From Aurelia coerulea (Eukaryota; Cnidaria; Scyphozoa; Semaeostomeae; Ulmaridae), in assembly GCA_039566865.1 (NCBI GenBank), contig CM076944.1, positions 7,462,501 to 7,526,500 of the forward strand: a DNA stretch of 64,000 nt. Reading direction: 5' to 3'. Positions within the stretch are counted from its first letter, which is position 1. Each line of letters starts with the position of its first letter. Positions 12,300 to 22,893 of this stretch are shown in pieces. The notes beneath the pieces were generated by a model. The model saw nothing but the letters and a program-made list of their open reading frames with translations. It had not been told where the DNA came from and did not search any database. Position numbers and translations under genes: made by a program.

Positions 12300-14960
12300 A
12301 TCTTGGAATCGCCATCATAACATAGACTTCACTTCATACTTTGTACTCGAGAGTGAAACATTATTTTGACAAATCCATTGTACCACCGTGCCACTTATAC
12401 GCAATAGAATCTTTGGAGAAATCTGGAGTTAGGAAGACAATGTAGGAACTCGAAAAGAGGTTGAGTAACGCTAACTATGCGACCTCGATTCTCAAGAACA
12501 GAGTAATATTGTAATGATTGTTGCTTTGTAACTGTGTTGTTGTTGTTGTTGGAATGTTTGGCAGGTTTTCAAGGAAGAACATTTATGTTTTCTATTGTTT
12601 TCGATACACTATTCAAATTGGAGGGAGGGAAAATCTTCCTCTTCCCCCCGGTATGAATAACTTATTTGGGGGATCCCTTCTCCCAAGATGACGAAATACA
12701 TAATGCATGTAAGTGTCATGGTTACCAGGAAGAAAAACAAATGAACATGTGCTCGTCGTTTTCGTTCTTTTTTGCAGGCTTTCAAAAGGGGCTTTCTGCA
12801 GAAAAAACTCCCACATTGATGGAAAGGAATGTCGGATTAAAGCCGGTTAAATTAATGAAGCTAATTGGACATATCGGGAATAAAACAAGACAGTTTTCAA
12901 TATTATTGCTTTGATATTCAGGGAGCAGAATTTTTCAAACGCCAAGCTTTTTTATCGACTTGCCCGGTACAAGGTTACATAAAGATACACCCTTGTTCGT
13001 ATTAATTGAATTGAAGGCACTCTAATAACGTTTTTGAAAATGCAGTAAAATATACAGCTGCTCGGCCTATTTTGTTGTATTTAGTAGTTAGGATTCATTT
13101 TTCATATAGATGCCGAATTTTGAAGTAATTTTTTGAAATTCTGCTTTAACGTCTTGTGGCATCACAAAGAAATTTATAGAAGCCCCTTGAAACAATAGTA
13201 GTCTCGCCAACAAATGAATTATGCCAGAAAAAATGGCATGAAACTGTAATTTATATCAATCGAAATGTAGGATTTCTTTCTCTACAAGGTTTCAAAAATC
13301 TGTTTGAAACTACGTTCCATTTTCTTCTTGGATTGATTCTTCTCCTTCTTTACTTGTTGTTGATCAAACTACTATTATATTTGTGACGTCATTAAAGAAA
13401 TTCAGAATTTCAAAAAGTAACTTCAAAATTTGGAATCAACACGAAAAATGGATTTGAAACGACCACAAGTGACAAATTTGGCAGAACAGTTGTAAGAAGT
13501 ATTTTCCTTCCAAAAAACGTTGCCAGGTTACCTGTGATTCAACTAATACGAACAATTGTTTACAATCTACATAGATCAAAAGTAATAATTGAAGGATGAG
13601 ACTGATCTTCGAGGGAGCCATGTTTGAGTTGAATACAGCTCCTCAAATGTATTCTGAGGTGTTTTTTAAATTGGTGCAGTGAAGAGAGATCCTGTATGGT
13701 TATAGGGATATCGATCCAAGCTTTTAGACTCGAATGGTGAAAGCTTTTCTACTTTCTATGGAATGACGTCTCCTTTATACCTTATTTTCTGTTGTTTTAT
13801 TTTATCAGGGTAGGATGCAGGGGGGGGGGGATTTTTTCATAGATGTATTTATGTAAGATATTACAATACGTGATACAGTCTACTATCCTTTCCAATTGCA
13901 ATTCAACTATTCAATACTACAGGGACGATACCATAGGAACCGAATAAAAGACAATATATATCTCAGAAAATGTATCGGAGTGGGCAGAATGGGCCACTTA
14001 AATTTTTTATTCTTGAACCGACCAGGGTGTGTTTTTTTGTCGTAAACTTGCAACTTTTTCAATGGTCAGAACGCGAGAAAGCTAGAAAATTCCTCCATTA
14101 ACCATCACTCGGCTATGAAGCAGAATTCCATTCAATCTAATTCATCAAATACTCTTGGTGCTATGAATTTTCAAGAATGGGAACATTTTCCTGGCCCACC
14201 CAGTGGATAGTGAATAAGTCTTACTTTTACCATTGTCATTCTCATTCAACTGGAACTAATCGTTGGAAATGAGGCAATCCTAACCAGGAATGTCCGAAAT
14301 GAACATTAAACGCACACTGTCCCCTCGATAATTTGCTTCATCCAAAGAAAGCAAAGTCATTCATGCATAATATTCATGGCCATGAAAATTACGCATGACT
14401 GATCCTGCCTTCGTTGAATAAAGGAAATTAGCGTAAATTTGTGGAATATTCAATAGAGATCTTTATCGATTTCTTTCATTCATCAAGGGGACAGTGTGCC
14501 TTTAAACGAAGGGACGCCTTAATGTGGTCCCTTCTTGACGTACGTTAATCCTTGGTGCATTGTTGGGGAGACGAGATACTCTTTGTCCTAGAAAACTCAT
14601 GTGTCCCCCTTGCAGTAGGTTAATGCTCATGCGCCCGTCAGAGTTCCAACCCAAAACGCTCTACGCATGTTAACCCACTGCACGGGGGGAAAACGTTTCC
14701 TCGGACAAACCGCATCTCGTCTCCTTAACGAGTACAAGGAAGAACAACTATAGTAGCTAAATTAAAACGTGTGTCATGTGACTTTCACAAGCTCATGCGC
14801 AGATCGCAAAAGTTGTTGATAGATTGCCATAGCTCCTACTTTACTCAAATCATGATTGACGTTTGACTACCAAACCGTCAGTCATTTTTACTTCCCCGTA
14901 GCAAATTGCATCAACAAGCATCAACTTGCAAAGGAGGAACAATCTTTTGATATGTGTGTT
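12300..14960 (+). repeat. tandem-duplicated segment, copy upstream of exon B
   Basis: Paralogue of 838-5690, shorter because it lacks the foldback elements at 2059, 3705 and 5696. It carries its own insertion at 14310-14501 and the non-inverted (or alternatively inverted) state of the 12700-13660 block. A single unit of the sequence amplified in the 20748-21670 satellite lies at about 12770-12930. Confidence 0.75.
14310..14501. mobile_element. 192-bp TTAA-flanked foldback element
   Basis: Inverted ends ACGCACACTGTCCCC and GGGGACAGTGTGCCT with TTAA at 14306-14309 and 14502-14505. The paralogous site upstream of exon A keeps a single TTAA (5293-5296) in the same context (GAAATGAAAATTAAGCG), so the insertion followed the segmental duplication. 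Confidence 0.8.
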
Positions 14961-15120
14961 GTACAATGTTTCATAAATATACCCAATGAAAGTAAGATGC
15001 ATTGTGCTTGGAACATAGTGTGATAATTTCATGACTTTTCTGGCTAAGCCCGTTATCTTCGAGATAGGCTCGTTGACTTGATAACGGGCTTAGCTCGAAA
15101 CGTCGCGAAATTGTCATGTA

Positions 15121-15452
15121 TCTCACTTTAATTTATACCTCTGTGAAGGAGCGTAGATTAAATGGCATATAAACAAATTTATAAGTTGCTGCATGATGCG
15201 ACAAGTCCTAAACTCCATCAAAAAGCATGTCACTTGAGGTGCGTGTTGGAACATAACAACCCTATGAATAGTATGGGAAGGTTGCGTGGTATGAATTCTG
15301 CTGCGCAGTGATGAAGCATAAATCAGCTACCATTGCTGAATTGATCATAAGCAGAGACTGACGTTTGTAATCCTGGCAAATTTCTGAGCTGTCCTGCAAG
15401 CTGCTGTTCTGGCTCCTGCTCAGGCCTACAAGAAAACGTTTTCTTGGATAAA
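15121..15452 (+). promoter_or_regulatory. candidate promoter and 5' leader of exon B
   Basis: Conserved with 7552-7927. TATAAA stands at 15168-15173, 285 bases before the ATG. The difference in spacing from copy A comes from a short deletion of the GTCCGTCTGTACGTCTG stretch that A carries near 7800. The role is inferred from conservation. Confidence 0.4.
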
Positions 15453-15874
15453 ATGCAAGCGACAACGTTATTTCTTGCACTTACAATACTTTGCGCAATT
15501 CAGAGTTGCGATGGTTGGTTGTGGGGGAGAAGGCGACGAAGACGTTGCCCTACGTCAAATTGCCATGTTTCGAGCTGGTCATCTTGGGGAAGATGTTCTC
15601 AAAATTGTGGAAATTCAGGAACACAGTCGAGAACACGATATGTGACTCAGGTACAAAGCTGTGGAGGTGGCTGCTATCATTTATCAGAATCTAGAAACTG
15701 CAATAGGCGATGCTGCCCTGTAAGCTGTGCATGGAGTTGGGGTAATTGGGGTGCTTGCCAAGGATGTGGCACTGGAAGGAGAAGCAGAAATGTGGTGGTT
15801 TCCAGGAACCCATCCTGCGGTGGAACAGCGTGCCCTGGTAGTTCAAGCGAGGCACAGTCTTGCAATACTGGAAG
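15453..15874 (+). CDS. TSR first exon, copy B: signal peptide, Arg-rich run, two TSRs
   Basis: ATG at 15453 opens a signal peptide (MQATTLFLALTILCAIQSCD) almost identical to copy A. Then come GWLWG, six arginines and Cys, TSR-1 with WSSWGRCSQNCG and SRTRYVT, and TSR-2 with WSWGNWGACQGCGTG. It ends CNTG plus AG at a GTATAT donor, phase 2, so it joins exon 29403 in frame. The TSR body from about 15598 to 15691 differs from copy D by only three bases, while the 5' end follows copy A. This mosaic is discussed in the findings. Reading through the donor adds four residues and then a stop. Confidence 0.85.
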
Positions 15875-17183
15875 GTATATTTCATAGCATTGTTCATGAA
15901 ATAATAATCAGAATAGTTCGATATGTTCTGACTAGATTTGAAACTTTTGGCAATATAGAATACTCAATAATACTCAATGGGAGGAATTTTTTTTCCTAAA
16001 CTCCTTGAAAACCTTTTGAGTGAGTTGATTTTTTATTTTCGTCACACTCTGAAACTAACTGCAACCTATAATTCTAATTCTCGGTATGGTAAAAAATTTT
16101 ATTATTAAACTCTTGGAAACTGTAGTGTTTGAATCGCTTTGATTTGTTATTTTTGTTATACCCTGAAACTAAGGGAAATATCAAATGCTCACTTACTCGT
16201 AATCTAATTCCGTCGTAATTTTGCTTTGCGTTTCTGTTCCTCCCAACCCCATTCTCTCCAGAGGCTAAACTATATTCAAGAAAAGAGGAACGACAAGTGA
16301 ACATTTATTTTCGCTAGTCGTGAAGATTAGAGTGTCATTTATTTTTGCTAATCGTGAAGATTAGAGTGTCAGGGACAGTTGAGCTGAACGGCAGGGTCAG
16401 TGAAGTAAGGACCCTCCTGCGTACCAAGGTCTTGAAATATTACAATTTATTTTTATTATTTCTTATTTCATTTCATTGTTTGGCTGTTGTACTCAGGGTG
16501 GGCCAGTATTGACAATATATATTGAATGTTTCATATTTTGCTGTTGTTTTAGCGTCGTGTTGCGGTGTTTTTTCTACCTGCAAATTTTGGCCAGTAATAA
16601 CTGATTTCTCTGAAAGAACAAATTCGGGACCAAAACTGGCCTTGTCTGCTTTCACTCTCAATTCTCTGAAGAAATGTTGAAGTATCTTTTGTCCTTTTTT
16701 GCCACGGAAAATGTTAGGATCATGTTGGTTTACATATTTCGTCATTATTTACTTTGTTTTTGTCAGTCGTATGGTAGCTACGTTCCTATGCACATAGTTT
16801 TTAATGGGTATTTGTTGTTTAGTTTACTTACGAAATCGTGACGAAAAACGAAGGTCAAGTGTTCAGGTACCTTCATGTCTGTAGACAATGTCAGTATATT
16901 CTTGAACGACTTGGGGGAATGAAAGCTGCAAATTGTAAAAGACAAGTCCGGGGTTGGTATGATTGTTGATAAAATACAAGATAATACTGCTATGAATGAT
17001 GTATTATACTTTTTCCACTATTTTTCGCTTTCTCCTTGTGACATTACGTATTCAAGTAAGCAGTTTGAGCGAAGTGACATCATATCGCGCAAACGAAAAC
17101 GAGGCTGTGTGTGTGATTGTTTTTTCGCCTCTTTATCGTAGCAAGCTTCTTTATCGTGTTCCCATGCCATTTTCAATGCATGA
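15875..17183. other. intronic sequence after exon B, no gene seen
   Basis: The first 0.8 kb is the paralogue of 8353-9720 without the 522-bp insertion. The rest holds only short open frames with no recognisable family. Confidence 0.45.
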
Positions 17184-17290
17184 GTGCAACTTGCAACTCG
17201 TAACTCGCATGATAAGCGCAACTCGCAACTCGCAAAATAAGTGCAACTCGCGACTCGCAACTACAACTCGCAACTCGCAACTCGCACCTT
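17184..17290 (+). repeat. simple repeat of CAACTCGCAACTCG
   Basis: Irregular tandem copies of a 7-base unit GCAACTC with two spacer tracts (ATAAG). It looks like replication slippage. No function seen. Confidence 0.7.
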
Positions 17291-19238
17291 ACCTTATCAC
17301 TCAGTAGATGAGGCAGGGCGAGTTGAATCAGGGGCTTTCATTTGAAATTAGAGTTATTCTAAATTCTGGATTAATGAAGGAAATATGGTTGGATTTTCAA
17401 GCTAACTACCGGGTGAATCAAACTGGCTATCCACTTTGGACACAGGGAAACAAGAAGATAATTGTTGCTACAAATAGAAATCGTCTTTCTTTATCAACAA
17501 AGGGGACCAAGATACACAACATGACAAAGAGCAAGCACAGGGTGACAAAGGATAACAATTTTTATTTTAGCAACAATTATTTCCTGGTTTCCCTGTGCTT
17601 TGGACAGGCCACGATGAGTGGTACATTAGACCGATTTTGACGATTGATGACTTGATCTTTAGCGCAAATCCCGAATTAGATTGGAGAGATCTGAGTGTTG
17701 CAACTTGTTTCGAGCAGGGGACGAGCTGTAACAGCACAACTGAAACAAAAAACAACAAATAGAGTTAAAGTCCTTAATTAACTAATTAAAAAATGAGATG
17801 TCAACACATTCCTTGAATTCATAAAGTTATATGATAAGGCATGATACGGCGTGTCAGCCACAATAACACTTTCCATAGTTTTTCATGCAACTTCCCAGCA
17901 ACCTTTAACCAGAGTAATCTCGTTGGATCAGAAGTTTGAAATGAGACGTATCGCTGTGTAGGAGGTCAGCTGCAAAAACCAATGATATCATGGCGAACAA
18001 CAGTTAGAATTTATTTGAATAATTGCGGCATTCAAGCCAAAGTTGTGACAAAGAAAGAGCGAAGGAAAGGCAACTTGATCAAACTTTTCTCGCAATCCTA
18101 TCGAAGAAAAAATGACACAGTGAGTGATAAACATAAGATCCTTTTGGATGATTACAAAGTCCGTCCTGAGCTAAGCAGGCATAAGAAAATCTGAATAAAT
18201 ATTGATTTCTTCATAACCCCAAATGATCGTTGATGCTGTTTTAGCTCCAGTCAGAGAGATGAGTGTTGCTGCTAAAGTCACCTTCGTCAACAGAAAATCA
18301 AGCGCCTTGTATAAGGACAAGAATCGCCTGAAAAGCAATATTTTGATCTTTATGTCAAACGAGGATATGATACGCAAAAAATCAAAAGTCATTACCCCTA
18401 GTTTGCTTAGTCTCTGCATGAAACCATTGGTGCATCTGTATCAAATTAGATGTCATGTCAGATTTACGATAACGCAAAATTACTTATGTTTATGCAGAAC
18501 CCTGCAGAACGTTTCTATTCGTGGGCATCTAGTTTGAGACAAGCATTGACGAAAATAACCTATGTGCAGAATCATATGCATGAAGATGTTTTGGTTTAGT
18601 GTGATCGCGTCCCTTCCCCCAGTTAATGGCGCCATTGTTTGCTTAGATCCTGCATCTTTCCTCACAACTTCACCTGCGATGATTGCATCCGTTGCTGTGT
18701 AGGAGGGGGGTCCTTCTACCTTTGGTGATGCTGCGAATGCTAGCCTCTGTGCAGGCTGCCGGTTACATCATCCCCTAAAGTTGACTTATTTGCATAATGA
18801 ATACTATCAATAAGTGGCTAATGATGCGTTCGTTCTAGAAAACGATTGTTTTAACATAATTAAGCTGCTAATGAAGTCAAGAACGTGCCAATTCTGCGTA
18901 AATTTGTTGTTGTGCCAGGGTAAACATCAAGGTGATTTATCCATCTTATGGTGTCAAATCTGTTTAACATGAAATAAGCCGACGTCAAATGTTACTATCG
19001 GATCGCGGGAAACTTCTGTCTTGTATGCGCTTTCTGCGCGCTTTCTTTATTCCAGTGCCAATTAGCAGAGATAAAACGTTAATTAATTGTTTTAACGAGC
19101 GTGACGGACTTTCTTTCTTTCTTTCTTTCTGACATCGGAGCCCCTTCTTAGATTACAAAGGACTTTGTAATCAAAAATGCAATTTGGGTCATTATCTAGG
19201 CTAGACTTATCACATGAGTCCTTGTTTTCGCTCCATTC
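17291..19238. other. non-coding stretch with two small repeat relics
   Basis: About 18437-18541 carries a member of the CTCAAATTAGATGT-ended family also seen at 24999-25103 and 50782-50894. The motif AGACGTATCGCTGTGTAGGAG at 17946 matches an arm of the foldback at 40757-40860. A CTTT microsatellite lies at 19109-19130. Open frames at 17308-17640 and 18223-18537 match no family known to me and have no splice or codon support. Confidence 0.4.
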
Positions 19239-19372
19239 CCCCCAACGATACCCCCAACCTTGTCTCCAGGGCCTTTTGTCATTGGGACCGTCCTAATATG
19301 ACAAAAGCTCCTTCCTAATATGACAAAAGGTCCTGGGGACAAGGTTGCGATACCCCCCCCCCCCTCACAATA
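19239..19372. mobile_element. short foldback element
   Basis: The left arm (ACCTTGTCTCCAGGGCCTTT near 19257) and the right arm (AAAGGTCCTGGGGACAAGGT near 19326) are imperfect inverted copies ending in C-rich tracts. About 130 bp, no coding content. The target duplication could not be fixed. Confidence 0.55.
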
Positions 19373-19578
19373 CCAATTCCGCTTCAACGAAGTTTCAGCG
19401 GAATGACTATAACAGTAAATTAAATAACCATTCAAACAGTAAAACAGTAAATAACGGTATTATAACAGTAAATAACGAATGGAGCAAAATTTAGACGAAT
19501 GTCATCAGTCTAAATCTAGGCCACATCAACGGTGCATTATTGCCGGTAGAAACATGCCTTATCATGATGTATGGTGCT

Positions 19579-19813
19579 TATAAGCCAAAGTTTGCAAGAG
19601 TTATTCATCGGAAGACTGTTACGGATTGAAGTACATTTATTTTCTCTCATGGCGCCGCTTTGGTATATCAATATCACAAAAAGAAAGAAGTGCCGCAACA
19701 GTGGCAAATGTAAACAATTTAAGCAAACAAATTTATGATAACAGTTAGAATCTGGAAGAATCTGCCATACGACAGCTACCCTTACAGACATAAGAAACGG
19801 CCGTATCAACAGA
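19579..19813 (+). promoter_or_regulatory. candidate promoter and 5' leader of exon C
   Basis: TATAAG at 19579-19584 lies 235 bases before the ATG. The following stretch GCAAGAGTTATTCAT (19592) is shared with the region before exon D (22132), where TATATAA lies 248 bases before its ATG. This arrangement is unlike that before A and B, so the array has two promoter types. Inferred from position and pairwise similarity only. Confidence 0.35.
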
Positions 19814-20241
19814 ATGAATAAAAGCACGGTGCTCGTTATTCTTGCCATCCTTCTTGGGTTTTTAACCGACGATACAGAGAGCTGGTGGGCCTCACGACGA
19901 CGACGAAGGCGTTGCTCTGCAGCTAATTGTCATGTTTCTGGGTGGACATCGTTTGGTGCTTGTTCCCAGAGCTGTGGCAGCTCGGGGACGCAGTCGAGGA
20001 CACGCTATGTAACGCGGGTTCAAACCTGCGGAGGTGGCTGCTATCATCTGTCAGAGTCCAGAGCCTGCAATAGGAGATGCTGCCCAGTTAGCTGCATATG
20101 GAGCTGGGGTAACTGGGGTGCTTGCCAAGGGTGTGGTACTGGAAGGAGGAACAGGAATGTTGTTGTTTCAAGGAATCCGTCTTGTGGAGGAACAGCTTGT
20201 CCTAGTAGTGCAAGCGAGGCACAGTCTTGCAACACTGGAAG
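19814..20241 (+). CDS. TSR first exon, copy C: signal peptide, Arg6, two TSRs
   Basis: ATG at 19814. The signal peptide (MNKSTVLVILAILLGFLTDD) is unlike those of A and B and similar in layout to D. After ESWWAS come six arginines and Cys. TSR-1 contains WTSFGACSQSCGSSG; the CSxSCG motif fits the O-fucosylation consensus CSx(S/T)CG, whereas the other copies read CSQNCG. TSR-2 contains WSWGNWGACQGCGTG. It ends CNTG plus AG at a GTATTA donor in phase 2. Unspliced, the frame stops one residue later. By family knowledge this is a secreted adhesion module. Confidence 0.85.
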
Positions 20242-20747
20242 GTATTAACTTTATGGTAATATTTCATGAAACTGCAGCAGAAATTGTCTGAGTCGTTCCA
20301 ACCTTTTAGAATCATCAGTATGATTTTAAGTCCATTTAGGAGCTTGATAACGTGGCAAACTCTATCGGGTGAATCAAAGACAAGCCCGGTTTTAAAGGCC
20401 ATCTGCTTCCGGATATCAAGACGATAGTATTGGCAGACATTTCAATCTATTTTATAACTGACCGACTGAAACCGGCCACTCCGTTCTGAAATTGTGATGG
20501 ATATTCTCAAGACAGCCCCAGAACCTCCAAGAAACCTTCAAGCGATAACCTAAAATCACGACCAAATATTCCAGAAATTTCTGCCTTACAGCAATGACTT
20601 GAACACGTTTTGGGAGGATGAATTCACCTGAAACAACGTTGTTATGCTCGCAGGGATTCATTCTCTCAAAATGCACGCAAAAAACAAAATGCAAAATAAT
20701 GTAAAAGTCATTGCTCTTAGGCTGGAAATTTGGTGGTGATTTTTTTG
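20242..20747. other. intronic sequence after exon C, nothing recognised
   Basis: No domain, repeat family or structured RNA was recognised between the donor of copy C and the start of the satellite array. Confidence 0.4.
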
Positions 20748-21670
20748 CCTGTTTTGAAGGTTTCTTGAGGAGGCTTTCTTGAGGAAATCTCTAATAATTT
20801 CAGTACGGATTTGCCGATTTCTGTCAGGGGAGTTTTGAAAAATATTTGAACATGTTCACTATTGAATAATATACTGTATAATATTATTGCCTTGATATTC
20901 CAGGGAGCAGTGGCGTTTCCTGTTTTGAAGGTTTCTTTGAGGGGGCTTTCTTGAGAAAATCTCTGAGAATTTCAGTACGGATTGGCCGATTGTCTTGTAA
21001 ATTTTGAAATATATTTGAACATGTTCACTATTAAATAATATACTGTTCAATATTATTGCCTTGATATTCCAGGGAGCAGTGGCGTTTCCTGTTTTGAAGG
21101 TTTCTTGAAGCGGCTTTCTTGAGAAAATCTCTGAGAATTTCAGTACGGATTGGCCGATTTCAGTCTTGTAAATTTTGAAATATATTTGAACATGTTCACT
21201 ATTAAATAATATACTGTTCAATATTATTGCCTTGACATTCCAGGGAGCAGTGGCGTTTCCTGTTTTGAAGGTTTCTTTGAAGGGGCTTTCTTGAGAAAAT
21301 CTCTGAGAATTTCAGTACGGATTGGCCGATTTCAGTCTTGTAAATTTTGAAATATATTTGAACATGTTCACTATTAAATAATATACTGTTCAATATTATT
21401 GCCTTGATATTCCAGGGAGCAGTGGCGTTTCCTGTTTTGAAGGTTTCTTGAAGAGGCTTTCTTGAGAAAATCTCTGAGAATTTCAGTACGGATTGGCCGA
21501 TTTCAGTCTTGTAAATTTTGCAATACATTTGAACATGTTCACGACTGAATGATATACCTCGCAATATTATTGCTTTGATATCCAAGGGACAGTGGCGTGT
21601 CCTGACTTGAAGGTTTCTTGAAGAGGTTTCTTGAGAAAAATTTCTGAGAATTTCAGTACTCTTGGCTTTG
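20748..21670 (+). repeat. 171-bp tandem satellite, about five and a half copies
   Basis: The phrase CCTGTTTTGAAGGTTTCTT recurs at 20748, 20919, 21088, 21259 and 21431, with a degenerate copy (CCTGACTTGAAGG) at 21601, so the spacing is 169-172 bases. Inner copies are nearly identical and the outer ones more diverged, as usual for satellites under unequal exchange. Single diverged units lie inside the dispersed duplicated element at 12770-12930 and, inverted, at 2620-2765. Because 171 is a multiple of three, long open frames run along the minus strand; they are a by-product of the period and not a supported gene. Confidence 0.9.
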
Positions 21671-22104
21671 CTTTTCAAACAACATAAATCGCTCATTTTG
21701 TCAAGTTGCAACTCAACCGTTGGCTAGCACACTGGCAACCATTTGTGATTTCAAAAATTAAACCAAAGCGAGGCTTGGCCTTGGCCAACAAAGAAACAAC
21801 AAAGGAAAGCTCTTTTTATGGTCCGCGTTTCGAGGCTCTGGAACCCACGACAAATTGTTACGCAAGATTTACTTCATATGTGATCTACCTGCGGTTTGTG
21901 CACAATGCTGGGAATGGCATGTAACTAAGATTACCGCTAGGGTGCCATTAAACCTTTCTTACCCGCGGGTGAGCCCAAAATCCGATGCCCCTGTAGCAAC
22001 TGTTTTGCTTGGGGACTTCCGAAATGGCTTTTCAGTTGTCCTTCGATTGAACTGTGTTTGGGAGCGCCTGAACAAGACTTTTATTCATACAAGTCTTATC
22101 ACGT
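21671..22104. other. non-coding stretch between satellite and exon D
   Basis: Short open frames only, no family recognised, no transposon ends seen. Confidence 0.4.
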
Positions 22105-22352
22105 TATATAATCGTACAACTACGCCATTGCTTGCAAGAGTTATTCATTAGTAAATGGCAGGAGATCGAGGCTGATCGAATTTCAATCGTGGCGCGATTC
22201 TGACATATTAAATCCACGAAAGGATACAAGCACCGCAGCAGTGATTCATGCAAACATTGACAATAGAACTGCACTGAAGATAACGGTAAATCTGAAAGAA
22301 TACACCATAATTTAGATACCCTTCTGGGTGTAAGCAAGGACATATCGACAAG
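22105..22352 (+). promoter_or_regulatory. candidate promoter and 5' leader of exon D
   Basis: TATATAA at 22105-22111, 248 bases before the ATG, with the downstream stretch GCAAGAGTTATTCAT shared with exon C at similar distance. The role is inferred. Confidence 0.35.
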
Positions 22353-22780
22353 ATGGATACGAAAATGCTGGCCATCGCTCTTGTGATTTTTATCGGGTTT
22401 TTATGTGACGATGCGATGGCTTGGTGGGATTCAAGAAGAAGACGAAGGCGCTGCTCTGCTTCGAATTGTCATGTGTCCGGCTGGTCGGGTTGGGGAGGAT
22501 GTTCTCAAAATTGTGGAAATGCAGGAACACAGTCGAGAACACGATATGTGACTCGGGTACAAAGCTGTGGAGGTGGTTGCTATCATTTATCAGAGTCCAG
22601 AGCCTGCAACAGGAGATGCTGCCCCGTTAATTGTGCGTGGAGTTGGGGTAATTGGGGTGCTTGCCAAGGATGTGGTACCGGAAGGAGAAGTAGGAATGTG
22701 GTGGTTTCAAGGAATCCATCTTGTGGGGGAACGGCTTGTCCGGGCACCAGAAGTGAATCACAGTCTTGTAATACCGGAAG
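22353..22780 (+). CDS. TSR first exon, copy D: signal peptide, Arg6, two TSRs
   Basis: ATG at 22353. The signal peptide MDTKMLAIALVIFIGFLCDD is followed by AMAWWDS, six arginines and Cys. TSR-1 contains WSGWGGCSQNCG and SRTRYVTR, and TSR-2 contains WSWGNWGACQGCGTG. It ends CNTG plus AG at a GTATGA donor, phase 2, giving Arg with the first base of exon 29403. It is the copy closest to the common exons, 6.6 kb away. Unlike A-C, reading through the donor stays open for 27 more residues to 22862, and AATAAA follows at 22888. A short stand-alone secreted form of 169 residues is therefore possible. WxxW motifs in both TSRs are potential C-mannosylation sites. Confidence 0.88.
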
Positions 22781-22887
22781 GTATGATTTTAGAAGGAGAA
22801 TTGTTTTTATTTCTTCCATTGGATCAAACTTGTATGATTCAATGCTAGATATTGTTAGTTAAACTTTTTTCTGTATATGCTCATGAA

Positions 22888-22893
22888 AATAAA
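22888..22893 (+). terminator. possible poly(A) signal after exon D
   Basis: AATAAA lies 26 bases after the stop codon of the unspliced copy D frame. It is the only perfect hexamer this close to any of the four first exons. In AT-rich DNA it can arise by chance, so this is weak evidence for a short polyadenylated transcript. Confidence 0.25.

Noticed and set aside
17308..17640. 110-residue plus-strand open frame
   Set aside because: Low-complexity composition and no domain; not conserved in the paralogous segment; treated as chance.
20859..21711. Long minus-strand open frames of 120 and 169 residues with a 57-residue period
   Set aside because: They lie on the 171-bp satellite; a period divisible by three keeps a frame open automatically. 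No signal, domain or splice support.
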